Assembly: GCF_000092025.1 (NCBI RefSeq)
Contig: NC_003062.2
Span: 742,001-806,000, forward strand
Source of the DNA: Agrobacterium fabrum str. C58
GTDB lineage: Bacteria; Pseudomonadota; Alphaproteobacteria; Rhizobiales; Rhizobiaceae
Reading direction: 5' to 3'
DNA: 64,000 bases
Positions 37,594 through 46,733 of the stretch are shown here, piece after piece. Position 1 is the stretch's first letter, and the number at the start of each line of letters is the position of its first letter. The notes under the pieces were generated by a model that saw nothing but the letters and a program-made list of their open reading frames with translations, was not told where the DNA came from and did not search any database. Made by a program: the position numbers and the translations under genes.

Positions 37594-40509
37594 TCAAGAC
37601 GCCCGCTTCGTCGGCTGGAACCGCTCCCGCAGCAGCTTCAGCGCTGCATCGCCGGAAACCGGGGTGCCGAACATGAAGCTCTGGCCGAAATGGCAGTTCA
37701 TGCGCGCCAGTTCCGCCGCATCCTCGGGCGTTTCGATGCCTTCCGCCACCACCTGCATATCGAGCGCGCGCGCCATGGCGATGACCGAGCGCAGGAGCAC
37801 GTTGCGCTTGTCGCTGGTATTGGCCACCAGCGCCTTGTCGAGCTTGATGGTGTCGAAGGGGAAGCGGGTGAGATAGGCGAGCGACGAATAGCCGGTGCCA
37901 AAATCATCCATGGCGAGGCTGAGGCCCGTTTCCTTGAGTTTGGAAAGCACAAGCCGCGCCTGTTCCGGGTTTTCCATCACGACGGATTCGGTCAGTTCCA
38001 GCTTCAGCTGTTGCGGATTGCAGCGGGTGCGGGTCAGCATGCCGCGCACATCGTTGTACAATTCGTTGTTCAGCAATTGCGCGCTGGAAATATTGACAGA
38101 AATGAAGATCGGCATCTTGTCGATGGCATGCTGCCAGTCCATCAGGTCGGTCGCCGCCCGTTCCAGTGCGAACATGCCGAGAGGCTCGATCAGGCCGGAA
38201 GCCTCCGCAATCGGAATGAACTCGCTCGGCGGAATATTGCCGCGCTTGGGATGTTCCCAGCGCATCAGGGCCTCGAAACCGGCCAGCGCGCCATCGTCAA
38301 GCTTGACGATCGGCTGATAGGCGAGGGACAGCTCCTTGCGCTCGATGGCGCGGCGAAGGTCGCTTTCCATCTGCAGGCGGTCGGTGCCGGACGTGCGGAA
38401 GGCGGGGCGGAACGGCTCGACGCGGTTTCCGCCGGCGCGCTTGGCGCGATACATGGCCAGTTCGGCGTCGCTCAGCAGCCCGGCCGCACTTTCCTGCTGG
38501 TCGATCCACGAGACGAGGCCGATGGAGGCGGTGAGGATGATTTCGCGATTGGCGAAATTGATCGGCACCATGATCGCCTTGTTCACCGCATCGGCGAAAT
38601 CGGCAACCCGCTGCGGATCGCGCTCGGAGGTCAGGATCAGGCCGAATTCATCACCACCGAGACGCGCTAGCGTATCCTGCGGTTTCAGCAGGCGGCGCAG
38701 GCGCCGGGTGAGCGCAATCAGAATATTGTCGCCGGCGGCAATGCCGAGTGTGTCATTGACCAGCTTGTAACGGTCGATATCGATCGCCATCACGGTCGGC
38801 CGCACGCCCTCGCTATCGGGGGACAGGTTGAGGATCGATTGCAGGCGGTCGAGGAAGACCTGACGGTTCGGAAGCCCGGTCAGATTGTCGTTCATCGCAT
38901 CCTGCAACAGCCGCTCGACCGAATTTTTCTGTTCGGTGATATCGGTGATGGTGCCGACGCAGCGGATGATTTCGCCGTTGGAGCCAAGCACCGGACGGGC
39001 GCGGATTTGCAGCCAGTGGAAATGGCCGTCTTCGGCGCGAATGCGGAATTCGTGGTTGAGGCGGCCTTTGCGGTGATCGAGCAGCACGTCAAGCGTCGCC
39101 TTGAACCGGTCGCGGTCGTCCGGATGCAGACGTGGCAGCCAGTTACGGGCCGCGCCATGCATGGTGCCAGGTTCCAGCCCCAGTCGGTTGGAAATGTCAG
39201 GCGTGGTGACGATGCGGTCACGTGTCACGTCCCAGTCCCACACGGTGTCGCCACTGCCCGTCAGCGCCAGCGATTGGCGCTCGAGATCGGAGAACAGGCC
39301 CTGCTGATAGGCGCTGCCGGCAAAGGCATGCTGAATGACGGTGAAGCCGATCAGCAGCACGATCAGCACCAGCCCGCCGCCAAGTGCGGGCTGCACGATG
39401 TCGTTGTCCAATTGTCCCGTTACCGTCAGCCAGCTGCCGAACAGCCAGACGAGAATGAGTGCCCAGGAGGGCACGAGCAAAATCGCCCGGTCGTAACGGT
39501 TGAAGCCGAGATAGATAATGAGCGCGATACCGGCCGTCGCCGTCAGCGCAAAGGAGACGCGGGCGATACCCGAGGCGACCGAAGGATCGTAGATCGCCAC
39601 GCCAAACAGCAGCGCCAGACCCACCACCCACGCAAACGTCGCGTAGCCCAGATGCGCGTGCCATCGGTTCAGGTTGAGATAGGTGAAGAGGAAGACCACG
39701 AAGCTGGAGGCGAGCGCCACTTCGGCGCCCGCCCGCCATATTCGTTGATCGCTTGAGGTGACGGTGATGAGTTTTTCGAGGAAACCGAAATCGACGCAGA
39801 TATAAGCGAGCACCGCCCATGCCAGTGCGGCCGATGCCGGCAGGACCGAGGTGCCCTTGACCACGAAAAGGATGGTCAGAAGCACGGCCAGCAGGCCGGC
39901 AATGCCGAGCACGATGCCGCGATAGAGCGTGAAGGCGTTGATCGTGTCCTTGTAGGCTTCCGGTTCCCAGAGATAGATCTGCGGCAACTGCGGCGTGGAA
40001 AGCTCGGCGACGAATGTGATGACGGAGCCGGGATTGAGCGTGATGCGGAACACGTCGGCATCCGGGCTCGGCTGCCGGTCGAGTGCGAAGCCTTCGCTCG
40101 GGGTGATGGCGATGATGCGCTGCGAGCCGAGATCGGGCCAGAACAGCTTGGAATTGACGAGACGGAAATGCGGCGCGACGATCACCCGCTCCAGCTGCTC
40201 CTCGGAGACGTTGGCGAGCGCAAAGACAGCCCAGTCACCCTGATGGTCTTCGGAACTGGCGCGCACTTCGATACGGCGGCGGATGCCGTCAGGGCCGGGT
40301 GCGGTCGAGACCTGAAAGGCTTCGCCCTGATTGGCATAGATATCGGTCGTTGCGGTGAGATCGAGCGCCGTGTCGTCACGGGAAATCTTCACCGGTTCGA
40401 AAGCGTAGGAATGAGAGGCAAAAAGCACGAAAAGAAGGAAAAACGGCACAGCCAGTGCGATTGCCGCCAGACGTTTCGACAGGCACGGCGCAGTGTGATT
40501 GTAGGTCAT
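37594..40509 (-). CDS. Membrane sensor with PAS, GGDEF and EAL domains (cyclic di-GMP turnover)
   Basis: A 971-residue inner-membrane signalling protein. N-terminal signal/anchor, a periplasmic 7TMR-DISM-like sensor domain (to about 190), about seven transmembrane helices (195-425), a PAS domain (WDWDVTRDRIV to ITDITEQKN), GGDEF at about residue 617 (ARLGGDEFGLIL) and EAL at about 744 (GFEALMRWEHP). The EAL metal and catalytic motifs (LELTESVVM, DDFGTGYSSL) are intact, so both synthase and phosphodiesterase activity are possible. ATG at 40509 overlaps the GNAT stop (ATGA), supporting this start. Net activity unknown. Confidence 0.93.
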   Translation of the reverse strand: MTYNHTAPCLSKRLAAIALAVPFFLLFVLFASHSYAFEPVKISRDDTALDLTATTDIYANQGEAFQVSTAPGPDGIRRRIEVRASSEDHQGDWAVFALANVSEEQLERVIVAPHFRLVNSKLFWPDLGSQRIIAITPSEGFALDRQPSPDADVFRITLNPGSVITFVAELSTPQLPQIYLWEPEAYKDTINAFTLYRGIVLGIAGLLAVLLTILFVVKGTSVLPASAALAWAVLAYICVDFGFLEKLITVTSSDQRIWRAGAEVALASSFVVFLFTYLNLNRWHAHLGYATFAWVVGLALLFGVAIYDPSVASGIARVSFALTATAGIALIIYLGFNRYDRAILLVPSWALILVWLFGSWLTVTGQLDNDIVQPALGGGLVLIVLLIGFTVIQHAFAGSAYQQGLFSDLERQSLALTGSGDTVWDWDVTRDRIVTTPDISNRLGLEPGTMHGAARNWLPRLHPDDRDRFKATLDVLLDHRKGRLNHEFRIRAEDGHFHWLQIRARPVLGSNGEIIRCVGTITDITEQKNSVERLLQDAMNDNLTGLPNRQVFLDRLQSILNLSPDSEGVRPTVMAIDIDRYKLVNDTLGIAAGDNILIALTRRLRRLLKPQDTLARLGGDEFGLILTSERDPQRVADFADAVNKAIMVPINFANREIILTASIGLVSWIDQQESAAGLLSDAELAMYRAKRAGGNRVEPFRPAFRTSGTDRLQMESDLRRAIERKELSLAYQPIVKLDDGALAGFEALMRWEHPKRGNIPPSEFIPIAEASGLIEPLGMFALERAATDLMDWQHAIDKMPIFISVNISSAQLLNNELYNDVRGMLTRTRCNPQQLKLELTESVVMENPEQARLVLSKLKETGLSLAMDDFGTGYSSLAYLTRFPFDTIKLDKALVANTSDKRNVLLRSVIAMARALDMQVVAEGIETPEDAAELARMNCHFGQSFMFGTPVSGDAALKLLRERFQPTKRAS

Positions 40510-41105
40510 GTATCGTACTTCGTTCCGCCGGAGCTTTGCTTGTCGGCAAGAAGGGAAAACATCATATGATCCCGCCATTGGCCATTGATTTTCAGATATT
40601 CCCGCAAGAGGCCTTCCCGCTGGAACCCGGCATTTTCGAGAAGCCGGATGCTTTTGAAGTTTTCCGGAATACAGGCTGCCTCGATACGGTGCAACTGAAG
40701 TCCGTTAAAGATGTAGGGTATTACCAATTTTAATGCGGCAGACATATGGCCTCGTGCCGCGTGCCGTTCGCCTGTCCAGTAGCCGATCATGCAGCTTTGT
40801 GCGGCGCCCCGGCGGATGTAACCGATGGTGATGCCGCCGACGAGCAGGGTTTCTTTTTCGAACAGCAGAAACGAGACGGCGGTGCCGGAGGAAAATTCCT
40901 GGCCGTTGCGCACCACGCGCATGCGGAAGGCGCCTTCGGTCAGCTCATCCGGGCGCCAGGTCGGCTCCCAGGGCTGAAGAAACTGCCGGCTTTCCGAGCG
41001 TAGCACATGCCATTGCTTGAAATCGCTGTAACGCGGCAGTCTGAGGAGATGATCGGCGCTGCGCAGTTCCGGCGTGTCGTTATGTCGGGAAAGAAAACGC
41101 AGCAT
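40506..41105 (-). CDS. GNAT family N-acetyltransferase (RimJ-like)
   Basis: A 199-residue GNAT protein of the RimJ/RimL type. The acetyl-CoA binding segment is ERHAARGHMSAALKLVIPYI, with HRIEAACIPENFKSIRLLEN and AGFQREGLLREYLKINGQW at the C-terminal half. Such enzymes acetylate N-termini of ribosomal or other proteins. The gene follows thrC and the M16 peptidase on the same strand, a common Rhizobiales order, and overlaps the GGDEF/EAL gene by 4 bases. Confidence 0.92.
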   Translation of the reverse strand: MLRFLSRHNDTPELRSADHLLRLPRYSDFKQWHVLRSESRQFLQPWEPTWRPDELTEGAFRMRVVRNGQEFSSGTAVSFLLFEKETLLVGGITIGYIRRGAAQSCMIGYWTGERHAARGHMSAALKLVIPYIFNGLQLHRIEAACIPENFKSIRLLENAGFQREGLLREYLKINGQWRDHMMFSLLADKQSSGGTKYDT

Positions 41106-41198
41106 TCACGATCCCTGGGCGGCAGATATCGCCATCCGCAAGCGGGACGGCGAAAAAGATGAGCGGTCTTCGCCTTTAAGTCCCGCTCTCATAGTGGT

Positions 41199-42497
41199 TT
41201 ATCCGTTCGCCTTTATCCTTGCAGGCTGCTGCGCGGACAGCGCGGCAGTGATGTCTGAAAGCGGCGGCAGCTGTTCCAGCGGGCCAATGGCAGACAATGT
41301 CGGAACTGTATCGAAAAATAGCCGGCCTGCAAGATCGGTCAGGCGCTCCCGGGTGATGTCCTCGAGGCGCGTCATCATTTCTTCATTGGGGATGGGGCGG
41401 CCGTAAAGCATCATCTGCCGGGCAATCTGGCCGGCGCGGGCAGCCGGGCTTTCCTGTCCCATCAGCAATTGCGCCCGAATCTGTGCGCGGGCGCGGTTGA
41501 TTTCGTCCTGATGGATAGTCTCAGAAGACTTGCGCAATTCATCGACGATGACGGGTATCAGTTCCGGCAGGTCATTGCCGCCGGTCGCCGCATGCACGCC
41601 GAAAATGCCGGTATCGGAAAAACCCCAATGGAAGGCATAAACGGAATAACACAGGCCGCGCGCCTCGCGCACTTCCTGGAAGAGACGCGATGACATGCCG
41701 CCGCCGAGAATATTGGCGAGAATCTGTGAGCAATAGAAGTCGCGGGCGTGATAGGCCTTGCCCTCGAAACCGAGCAGCACCTGCGCATCCATCAGGTCGC
41801 GGGTCTCGCGGATTTCCCCGCCGGTATAGATCGCCTTTTCCATGACGGGCGGTGCCGCCGGCACGAGCGGCAGCGAGGCAAAACGCTCTTCCACCTGCTT
41901 CACAAAGCTTTCGTGATCGACCGCGCCGGCGGCGACGACGAAAATCCGGTCCGTCGTGTAATTGCGGGCGAGATAATGCCTGATCTCACCGCTCGTGAAG
42001 GATTGCACGGTGTCGGGCGTGCCGAGGATCGGCCGGCCAATGGTCTGGTCGCGATAGGCGACGCCGGAGAAATTGTCGAAGATCACGTCGTCAGGCGTAT
42101 CGGTCGCAGCGCCGATTTCCTGGAGAATGACGTTTTTCTCGCGCTCCAGCTCGTCTTCGTCGAACAGCGATTCCGTCAGGATATCAGCAAGGATATCGAC
42201 CGCGAGAGGAACATGGTCTTTCAGGACGCGGGCATAATAGGAGGTTGTTTCCGTCGATGTTGCGGCGTTGACTTCGCCACCGACGTTTTCGATCTCTTCG
42301 GCGATCTGCCGGGCGGTGCGGCGCGCCGTACCCTTGAAGGCCATATGTTCGAGAAGATGGGCGATGCCGTGCTCGGCAGTCGTCTCGTTGCGGGACCCGG
42401 ATTTGATCCACACCCCAAGAGCAACGCTTTCGAGATGTGGCATTCTTTCCGTAACAACGGTCAACCCGGACGAAAGCCGGGTCACATTAACTCTCAT
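41199..42497 (-). CDS. M16 family zinc peptidase (processing-peptidase-like)
   Basis: A 432-residue member of the M16B family related to mitochondrial processing peptidase beta. The inverted zinc motif HLLEH is at residues 47-51, with the downstream glutamate region near ETTSYYARVLKDH. The C-terminal Gly-rich flexible segment appears as LANILGGGMSSRLFQEVRE. It is probably cytoplasmic or envelope-associated; the substrate is unknown. ATG at 42497 follows GGAAAG; a TTG two codons upstream is possible. Directly downstream of thrC (21 bp). Confidence 0.94.
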   Translation of the reverse strand: MRVNVTRLSSGLTVVTERMPHLESVALGVWIKSGSRNETTAEHGIAHLLEHMAFKGTARRTARQIAEEIENVGGEVNAATSTETTSYYARVLKDHVPLAVDILADILTESLFDEDELEREKNVILQEIGAATDTPDDVIFDNFSGVAYRDQTIGRPILGTPDTVQSFTSGEIRHYLARNYTTDRIFVVAAGAVDHESFVKQVEERFASLPLVPAAPPVMEKAIYTGGEIRETRDLMDAQVLLGFEGKAYHARDFYCSQILANILGGGMSSRLFQEVREARGLCYSVYAFHWGFSDTGIFGVHAATGGNDLPELIPVIVDELRKSSETIHQDEINRARAQIRAQLLMGQESPAARAGQIARQMMLYGRPIPNEEMMTRLEDITRERLTDLAGRLFFDTVPTLSAIGPLEQLPPLSDITAALSAQQPARIKANG

Positions 42498-42518
42498 ACT
42501 CAACGTCTTTCCGCGTCT

Positions 42519-43916
42519 CTATTTGCCGGCGCGTGCATGTTGGCCGATGAAGGTTTCCACGGCTTTCAGCTCTGCGTCCAGAATGTCGAAACGCTCCTCC
42601 CGGTTCATAATGTCAGCTAGCCATACTGGAAGCGCAGGCTCGATTGCGCAAGCGGATTTTACAGCGGCCGGGAATTTAGCCGGGTGGGCGGTCGACAGAA
42701 CCACCATCGGGCTTCCCGCTTTTTCGTGCTTCTCAGCCACGAAAACGCCGGTCGCCGTATGCGGGTCGATCAGGTATCCGGTCTTTTCAAGTGTGTCGCG
42801 AATGGTCGCCGCAACCTGCTTTTCGGTGGCGCGGCCGGCACGGAAATCCTTTTTGATGAATTTCAGTGCCTTCGGCGGAATTTCAAACGCGCCGGACTGC
42901 TTCAGGCCATCCATGGACGCCTTCACCGCAGCGGAATCGCGATCATAGGCTTCAAACAGCAGGCGTTCGAAGTTGGACGAAATCTGGATATCCATCGAAG
43001 GCGAGGTGGTGGGCTTGACGCCGCGCATCTCGTAACGGCCGGTCTTCAGCGTGCGTGCCAGAATGTCGTTGTCATTGGTGGCGATGACCAGCTTGTCGAT
43101 CGGCAGCCCCATCTTCTTGGCGACGTAACCGGCGAAGATATCGCCGAAATTGCCTGTCGGAACGGTGAAGGAAATCTTCCGGTCCGGGCCGCCGAGCGAC
43201 AGCGAGGCGGTGAAATAATACACCACCTGCGCCATGATGCGCGCCCAGTTGATGGAGTTGACGCCGGAAAGCTTCACGCCGTCGCGGAACTTCACGTCGT
43301 TGAACATCTCTTTGACCAGCGTCTGGCAATCGTCGAAATTGCCGTTGATCGCCAGCGCATACACGTTGGAAGCGGTGGATGTCGTCATCTGGCGCTGCTG
43401 CACCGGCGAGACCTTGCCGTTCGGGAAAAGGATGAAGATATCGGTGCGTTCGCGCCCGGCAAAGGCATCGATCGCCGCACCGCCGGTGTCGCCCGATGTG
43501 GCGCCGACAATGGCGGCGCGCTCGCCGCGTTCCGTCAGCGTATAGTCCATCAGGCGGGCGAGAAGCTGCATCGCCACATCCTTGAAGGCGAGCGTGGTGC
43601 CATGGAAAAGCTCCAGCACGAAGGTGTTCGGGCCGGTCTGCGTCAGTGGCACGACGGCAGGGTGACGGAACGTCGAATAGGCGTCGTCGATCATCGCCTT
43701 GAACTTGTCGGCCGGAATTTCGCCGCCGGTGAAACGGTAGAGAACCTCGAAGGCGACGTCCTGATAGGATTTTCCGCGCAGGTTGCGGATTTCCTTCTTC
43801 GACATGGAAGGCCACTCGCGCGGCACGTAAAGCCCGCCGTCACGGCCAAGGCCTGCCAGCAGCGCGTCGCAGAAACCAAGCGAAGGGGCCGCACCCCTGG
43901 TCGATACATATTTCAC
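42519..43916 (-). CDS. thrC: Threonine synthase
   Basis: The PLP enzyme that converts O-phosphohomoserine to threonine. Length 465 residues. Starts MKYVSTRGAAPSLGFCDALL; PLP lysine in LFHGTTLAFKDVAMQ; phosphate-binding loop GATSGDTGGAAIDAF; SINWARIMAQVVYYF. GTG at 43916 has AAGGGA at suitable spacing and matches the family N-terminus, whereas the frame upstream to 44090 is not family-like. Partner step thrB is at 28874. Followed by the M16 peptidase. Confidence 0.96.
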   Translation of the reverse strand: MKYVSTRGAAPSLGFCDALLAGLGRDGGLYVPREWPSMSKKEIRNLRGKSYQDVAFEVLYRFTGGEIPADKFKAMIDDAYSTFRHPAVVPLTQTGPNTFVLELFHGTTLAFKDVAMQLLARLMDYTLTERGERAAIVGATSGDTGGAAIDAFAGRERTDIFILFPNGKVSPVQQRQMTTSTASNVYALAINGNFDDCQTLVKEMFNDVKFRDGVKLSGVNSINWARIMAQVVYYFTASLSLGGPDRKISFTVPTGNFGDIFAGYVAKKMGLPIDKLVIATNDNDILARTLKTGRYEMRGVKPTTSPSMDIQISSNFERLLFEAYDRDSAAVKASMDGLKQSGAFEIPPKALKFIKKDFRAGRATEKQVAATIRDTLEKTGYLIDPHTATGVFVAEKHEKAGSPMVVLSTAHPAKFPAAVKSACAIEPALPVWLADIMNREERFDILDAELKAVETFIGQHARAGK

Positions 43917-44158
43917 GAGATAGTCCCTTGTCCTTAACCGGTCTGTCCGTGCCGTTACCGGCTCTTTATCAGCAGCATCCCGCCGGAATGAGGCGATTGG
44001 CGAGGTAATGAAGGGCTTTTTTGAAAATTCAAGCAAAACCGAACATGCCAATCGATTTTTTCCGGCGTCGCTGCTATAGACCATCGCCAACCTGCGTGAA
44101 AGGTCAATAAACAGCGTCTCCGGTTCGGTTCCGGGACAATGGAGAGGGAATTAGAAGA

Positions 44159-44731
44159 GTGTCAGGGAATTTCTTGCGTTTGTCCGCCGCGATGTCGCTT
44201 CTGGCCGTCGTTGCAGGATGTAATTCCTCCAATCCGTCGGACTCGCTTGCCGTCAATCCTCCGGCCGCGCAGGCCAATGCCGTCACCCCGGTGGTGCAGG
44301 CCAACTGCCCGACGGTGACGGTTCTCGACGCCAATGCCGTGCATCGCGTTTACGCCGGTGGCGCCAAGGACGATCCGCAGAAACTCGCCTATCAGGTGTC
44401 GCTGTCAGATACGACACGGTCCTGCTCCGCCAATGAATCGACGCTGACGGTGAACGTCCTGGCGCAGGGCCGCCTCGTTCCCGGACCGATGGCCAAGCCC
44501 GGCCGCGTCACCGTACCGATCCGCGTGACGGTGAAGGACGGCGACGGCGAGATTTTCGGCGAAACGACCAATTTCGCCATCGACGTTTCGGCAGGCGGAG
44601 CGGGCACACAGTTCATCTTCAACAACGACCACGTCGCCATTCCCAACGGACCGGGCGGCGCGGCGCGGTCTGTCAGCGTCTATATCGGATTTGCCGAGCA
44701 GGGTGCGAAGGCCAAGACCAAGCGCCGGTGA
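44159..44731 (+). CDS. Putative lipoprotein, conserved in Rhizobiaceae-like genomes
   Basis: A 190-residue exported protein. Signal sequence MSGNFLRLSAAMSLLAVVAG with lipobox VAGC at about residue 21, then a Ser/Pro/Ala-rich spacer and a beta-sandwich-like domain (YQVSLSDTTRSCSANESTLT, VPIRVTVKDGDGEIF, GTQFIFNNDHVAIP). No known domain recognised. The start is a GTG with GAAGA upstream. Divergent from thrC. Confidence 0.8.
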   Translation: MSGNFLRLSAAMSLLAVVAGCNSSNPSDSLAVNPPAAQANAVTPVVQANCPTVTVLDANAVHRVYAGGAKDDPQKLAYQVSLSDTTRSCSANESTLTVNVLAQGRLVPGPMAKPGRVTVPIRVTVKDGDGEIFGETTNFAIDVSAGGAGTQFIFNNDHVAIPNGPGGAARSVSVYIGFAEQGAKAKTKRR

Positions 44732-44800
44732 TTTGGCGAGCCGGAGCCTCTTTTTGCATGCTTTGGCTCAAGTGGACTACAAACCGCTACCCATCCGCGA

Positions 44801-44889
44801 CGTCATCCTCGGCCCTGTGCCGAGGATCTAATTACGTCGAATAAAATCAATCGGTTGCAGATGCTCGGGACAGCCCCGAGCACATGACG
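44801..44889. repeat. Inverted-repeat intergenic element (CGTCATCCTCGGG type), copy 2
   Basis: Arms at 44801-44828 and 44860-44889 share CGTCATCCTCGG / CCGAGCACATGACG-like ends and internal hairpins; related to 37467-37552 but more diverged, with about 31 bp of lower-GC spacer. It lies between two convergent genes. Confidence 0.65.
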
Positions 44890-44943
44890 CAGGGGAGGGT
44901 TTTGCGTTTCATCGGCTGTTCTGCCACGGTTGGTAAGCAGCCA

Positions 44944-45129
44944 TCAGCGACGCCGGGCCTCTCGATACTCGTCCATGGCTATAAAAAAGGCAGGCGGCAA
45001 AACGTCCCTGGCAGGACGCAAATTGTCCAACTCGTCATCCGTCATCTCAGGAAAGTCGATCGCATCCCAGTCCGCTTCGGTATAACCACAGCCGGGTCGG
45101 AATTCCTTTTGCGTCTGGGATGTGACCAC
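44944..45129 (-). CDS. Small BrnA-like (antitoxin-family) protein without a BrnT partner
   Basis: A 61-residue acidic protein starting MVTSQTQKEFRPGCGYTEAD. The segment FPEMTDDELDNLRPARDVLP resembles the N-terminal part of BrnA antitoxins; the ribbon-helix-helix tail looks shortened. No BrnT toxin gene is adjacent. The GTG start is backed by a near-perfect ribosome-binding site (GAGGAGG) that overlaps the stop of the upstream HAD gene, so translation is coupled. A role as antitoxin is uncertain. Confidence 0.65.
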   Translation of the reverse strand: MVTSQTQKEFRPGCGYTEADWDAIDFPEMTDDELDNLRPARDVLPPAFFIAMDEYREARRR

Positions 45130-45139
45130 ATTTACCTCC

Positions 45140-45829
45140 TCAAAAAGCGCCTTCCCACTCCGCCATCGCCGCGATCACGGCCGGCAGGTCCTGCATGCGC
45201 GAGATCACCGTTTCCGCACCCGCATCCGTCAGCCGGTCGGCGTGGCTCGGATAGGTGTGGGATGCGCCGGTGAAGCCGATGACGCGCATGCCGGCGGCTC
45301 TCGCGCCGTGAATGCCGTGCACGGAATCCTCGACCACGACGACCCGATCGGGCGAGACGCCAAATTGCGCCGCGCCATGCAGGAAGATATCCGGCTTCGG
45401 CTTCACGCGGTCGGCGCCGAGATCCTTGGCGGAATAGATATGCGGCGCGAAATAGGGTTTCAGGCCCACCTTCGTCAGCATCATGTCGAGGCGGTGGCTC
45501 GAGGAGTTCGAGCAGATGCAGCGCGGCGTCGTCAGGCGCGAGAGCGCGAACTTTACGCCGTCGATGATCTTCACGTCGCGTTCCAGCCGCATGTCGAGCA
45601 GCTTTTCAGACTTGTCGAGCAGCGATGCGGAGAGCGGAATGCTGGCTTCGCTTTCCACCTGCAGGAGGATGTTCTTCCAGGTCATGCCAGCGAAGCGCTC
45701 GCCCATTTCCTCGACGGAGATCGGGTAACCGGCCTCGGTCAAAAGGCGGGATTCCACCTGGGCGGCGATGATTTCGGAGTCGACCAGAACGCCGTCGCAG
45801 TCGAAAATAATGAGGTCGAAGCCGCTCAT
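45140..45829 (-). CDS. HAD-superfamily phosphatase (IA, phosphoglycolate/mutase-like)
   Basis: A 229-residue HAD hydrolase. Motif I LIIFDCDGVLVDSE, motif II CICSNSSSHRL, motif III lysine in DRVKPKPDIFLHGA, motif IV VVVEDSVHGIHGARAAG. Helical cap after motif I. The DGVLVDSE form is common in phosphoglycolate phosphatase and sugar-phosphatase relatives; substrate not determinable. Upstream of, and coupled to, the BrnA-like gene. Confidence 0.92.
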   Translation of the reverse strand: MSGFDLIIFDCDGVLVDSEIIAAQVESRLLTEAGYPISVEEMGERFAGMTWKNILLQVESEASIPLSASLLDKSEKLLDMRLERDVKIIDGVKFALSRLTTPRCICSNSSSHRLDMMLTKVGLKPYFAPHIYSAKDLGADRVKPKPDIFLHGAAQFGVSPDRVVVVEDSVHGIHGARAAGMRVIGFTGASHTYPSHADRLTDAGAETVISRMQDLPAVIAAMAEWEGAF

Positions 45830-46043
45830 GGGCGCTCCCTTTATCGGATTTGCTCGGAAGAAAATGATGCCGGGCTTTTAGACCATGTCCGCGCCAAGCT
45901 CAACCGGTTCGCCCGCAAGGGTCGGTCCCGCCGGGCTCATAGCTTGGCGAGGAATGGGTTAGCGGCTGCCGGGCTTCGAATATTCGGTTTGACGTCCCTA
46001 AAAACCGCTACACAGGGCCGCGGCATTTGCGTTAAGGGATAAT

Positions 46044-46724
46044 ATGCCCAAGCCAGAAAAAACCACGCCCGAAGACACCATCGCCGCACGCATCAGCCGC
46101 ACTCTGGCCGAGCGCATCGTTCGTGGTGAGCTGTCGCCGGGCGAACGTCTGCGGCAGGATCATATCGCCGCCGAATTCGGCGCTTCGCATGTGCCGGTGC
46201 GCGAGGCCTTCCGCCGGCTGGAAGCGCAGGGGCTGGCCGCCAGCATTCCGCGCCGGGGTGTGCGGGTCGCGGATTTCGGGCTCGACGATGTGCGCGAGGT
46301 TGCGGAAATGCGCGCGGCCCTCGAGGTGCTGGCGCTGCGCCACGCTATTCCCAACATGACCCCTGCCATTCTCGATCAGGCGGAAGCGGCCACCCTTGAA
46401 GGCGATAGCGCCGTCGATGTTCAGCATTGGGAGGAGGCCAATCGTCGTTTCCACCGCCTCATCACCGCGCCCTGCAACATGCCGCGCCTGATGGAGGCCA
46501 TCGATGGGTTGCATGCGGCGAGCGCCCGTTTCCTGTTCTCCGCCTGGCGGGCCGGCTGGGAACGCCGCACCGATACCGATCACCGCGCAATCTTGGATGC
46601 GCTTCGTGGCGGCCGCGCCGAGGAGGCGGTGCGCATTCTCGATGGACATGTGCAATGGATTGGCCGCAAGGCGATCCGCACCTCGTCCGGCTCGGTGCGT
46701 GACGCCTTCGCCATCGTTGGATAG
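46044..46724 (+). CDS. GntR-family transcriptional regulator (FCD domain)
   Basis: A 226-residue FadR-type regulator. An N-terminal winged helix (AERIVRGELSPGERLRQDHI, HVPVREAFRRLEAQGLAAS) is followed by an all-helical FCD ligand domain with metal-binding residues (EMRAALEVLALRHA, NRRFHRLI, DHRAILDALRGG, HVQW). It is followed 9 bp later by a DUF1284 gene, which it probably coregulates. It is not assignable to BioR: no TTATNNATAA box was found near it or near bioMNY. Confidence 0.92.
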   Translation: MPKPEKTTPEDTIAARISRTLAERIVRGELSPGERLRQDHIAAEFGASHVPVREAFRRLEAQGLAASIPRRGVRVADFGLDDVREVAEMRAALEVLALRHAIPNMTPAILDQAEAATLEGDSAVDVQHWEEANRRFHRLITAPCNMPRLMEAIDGLHAASARFLFSAWRAGWERRTDTDHRAILDALRGGRAEEAVRILDGHVQWIGRKAIRTSSGSVRDAFAIVG

Positions 46725-46733
46725 GGCGGAGCC

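Noticed and set aside
45830..46043. Possible tRNA in the gap before the GntR gene
   Set aside because: A GGTTCG stretch is present but no T-loop GGTTCRANTCC or cloverleaf can be formed.
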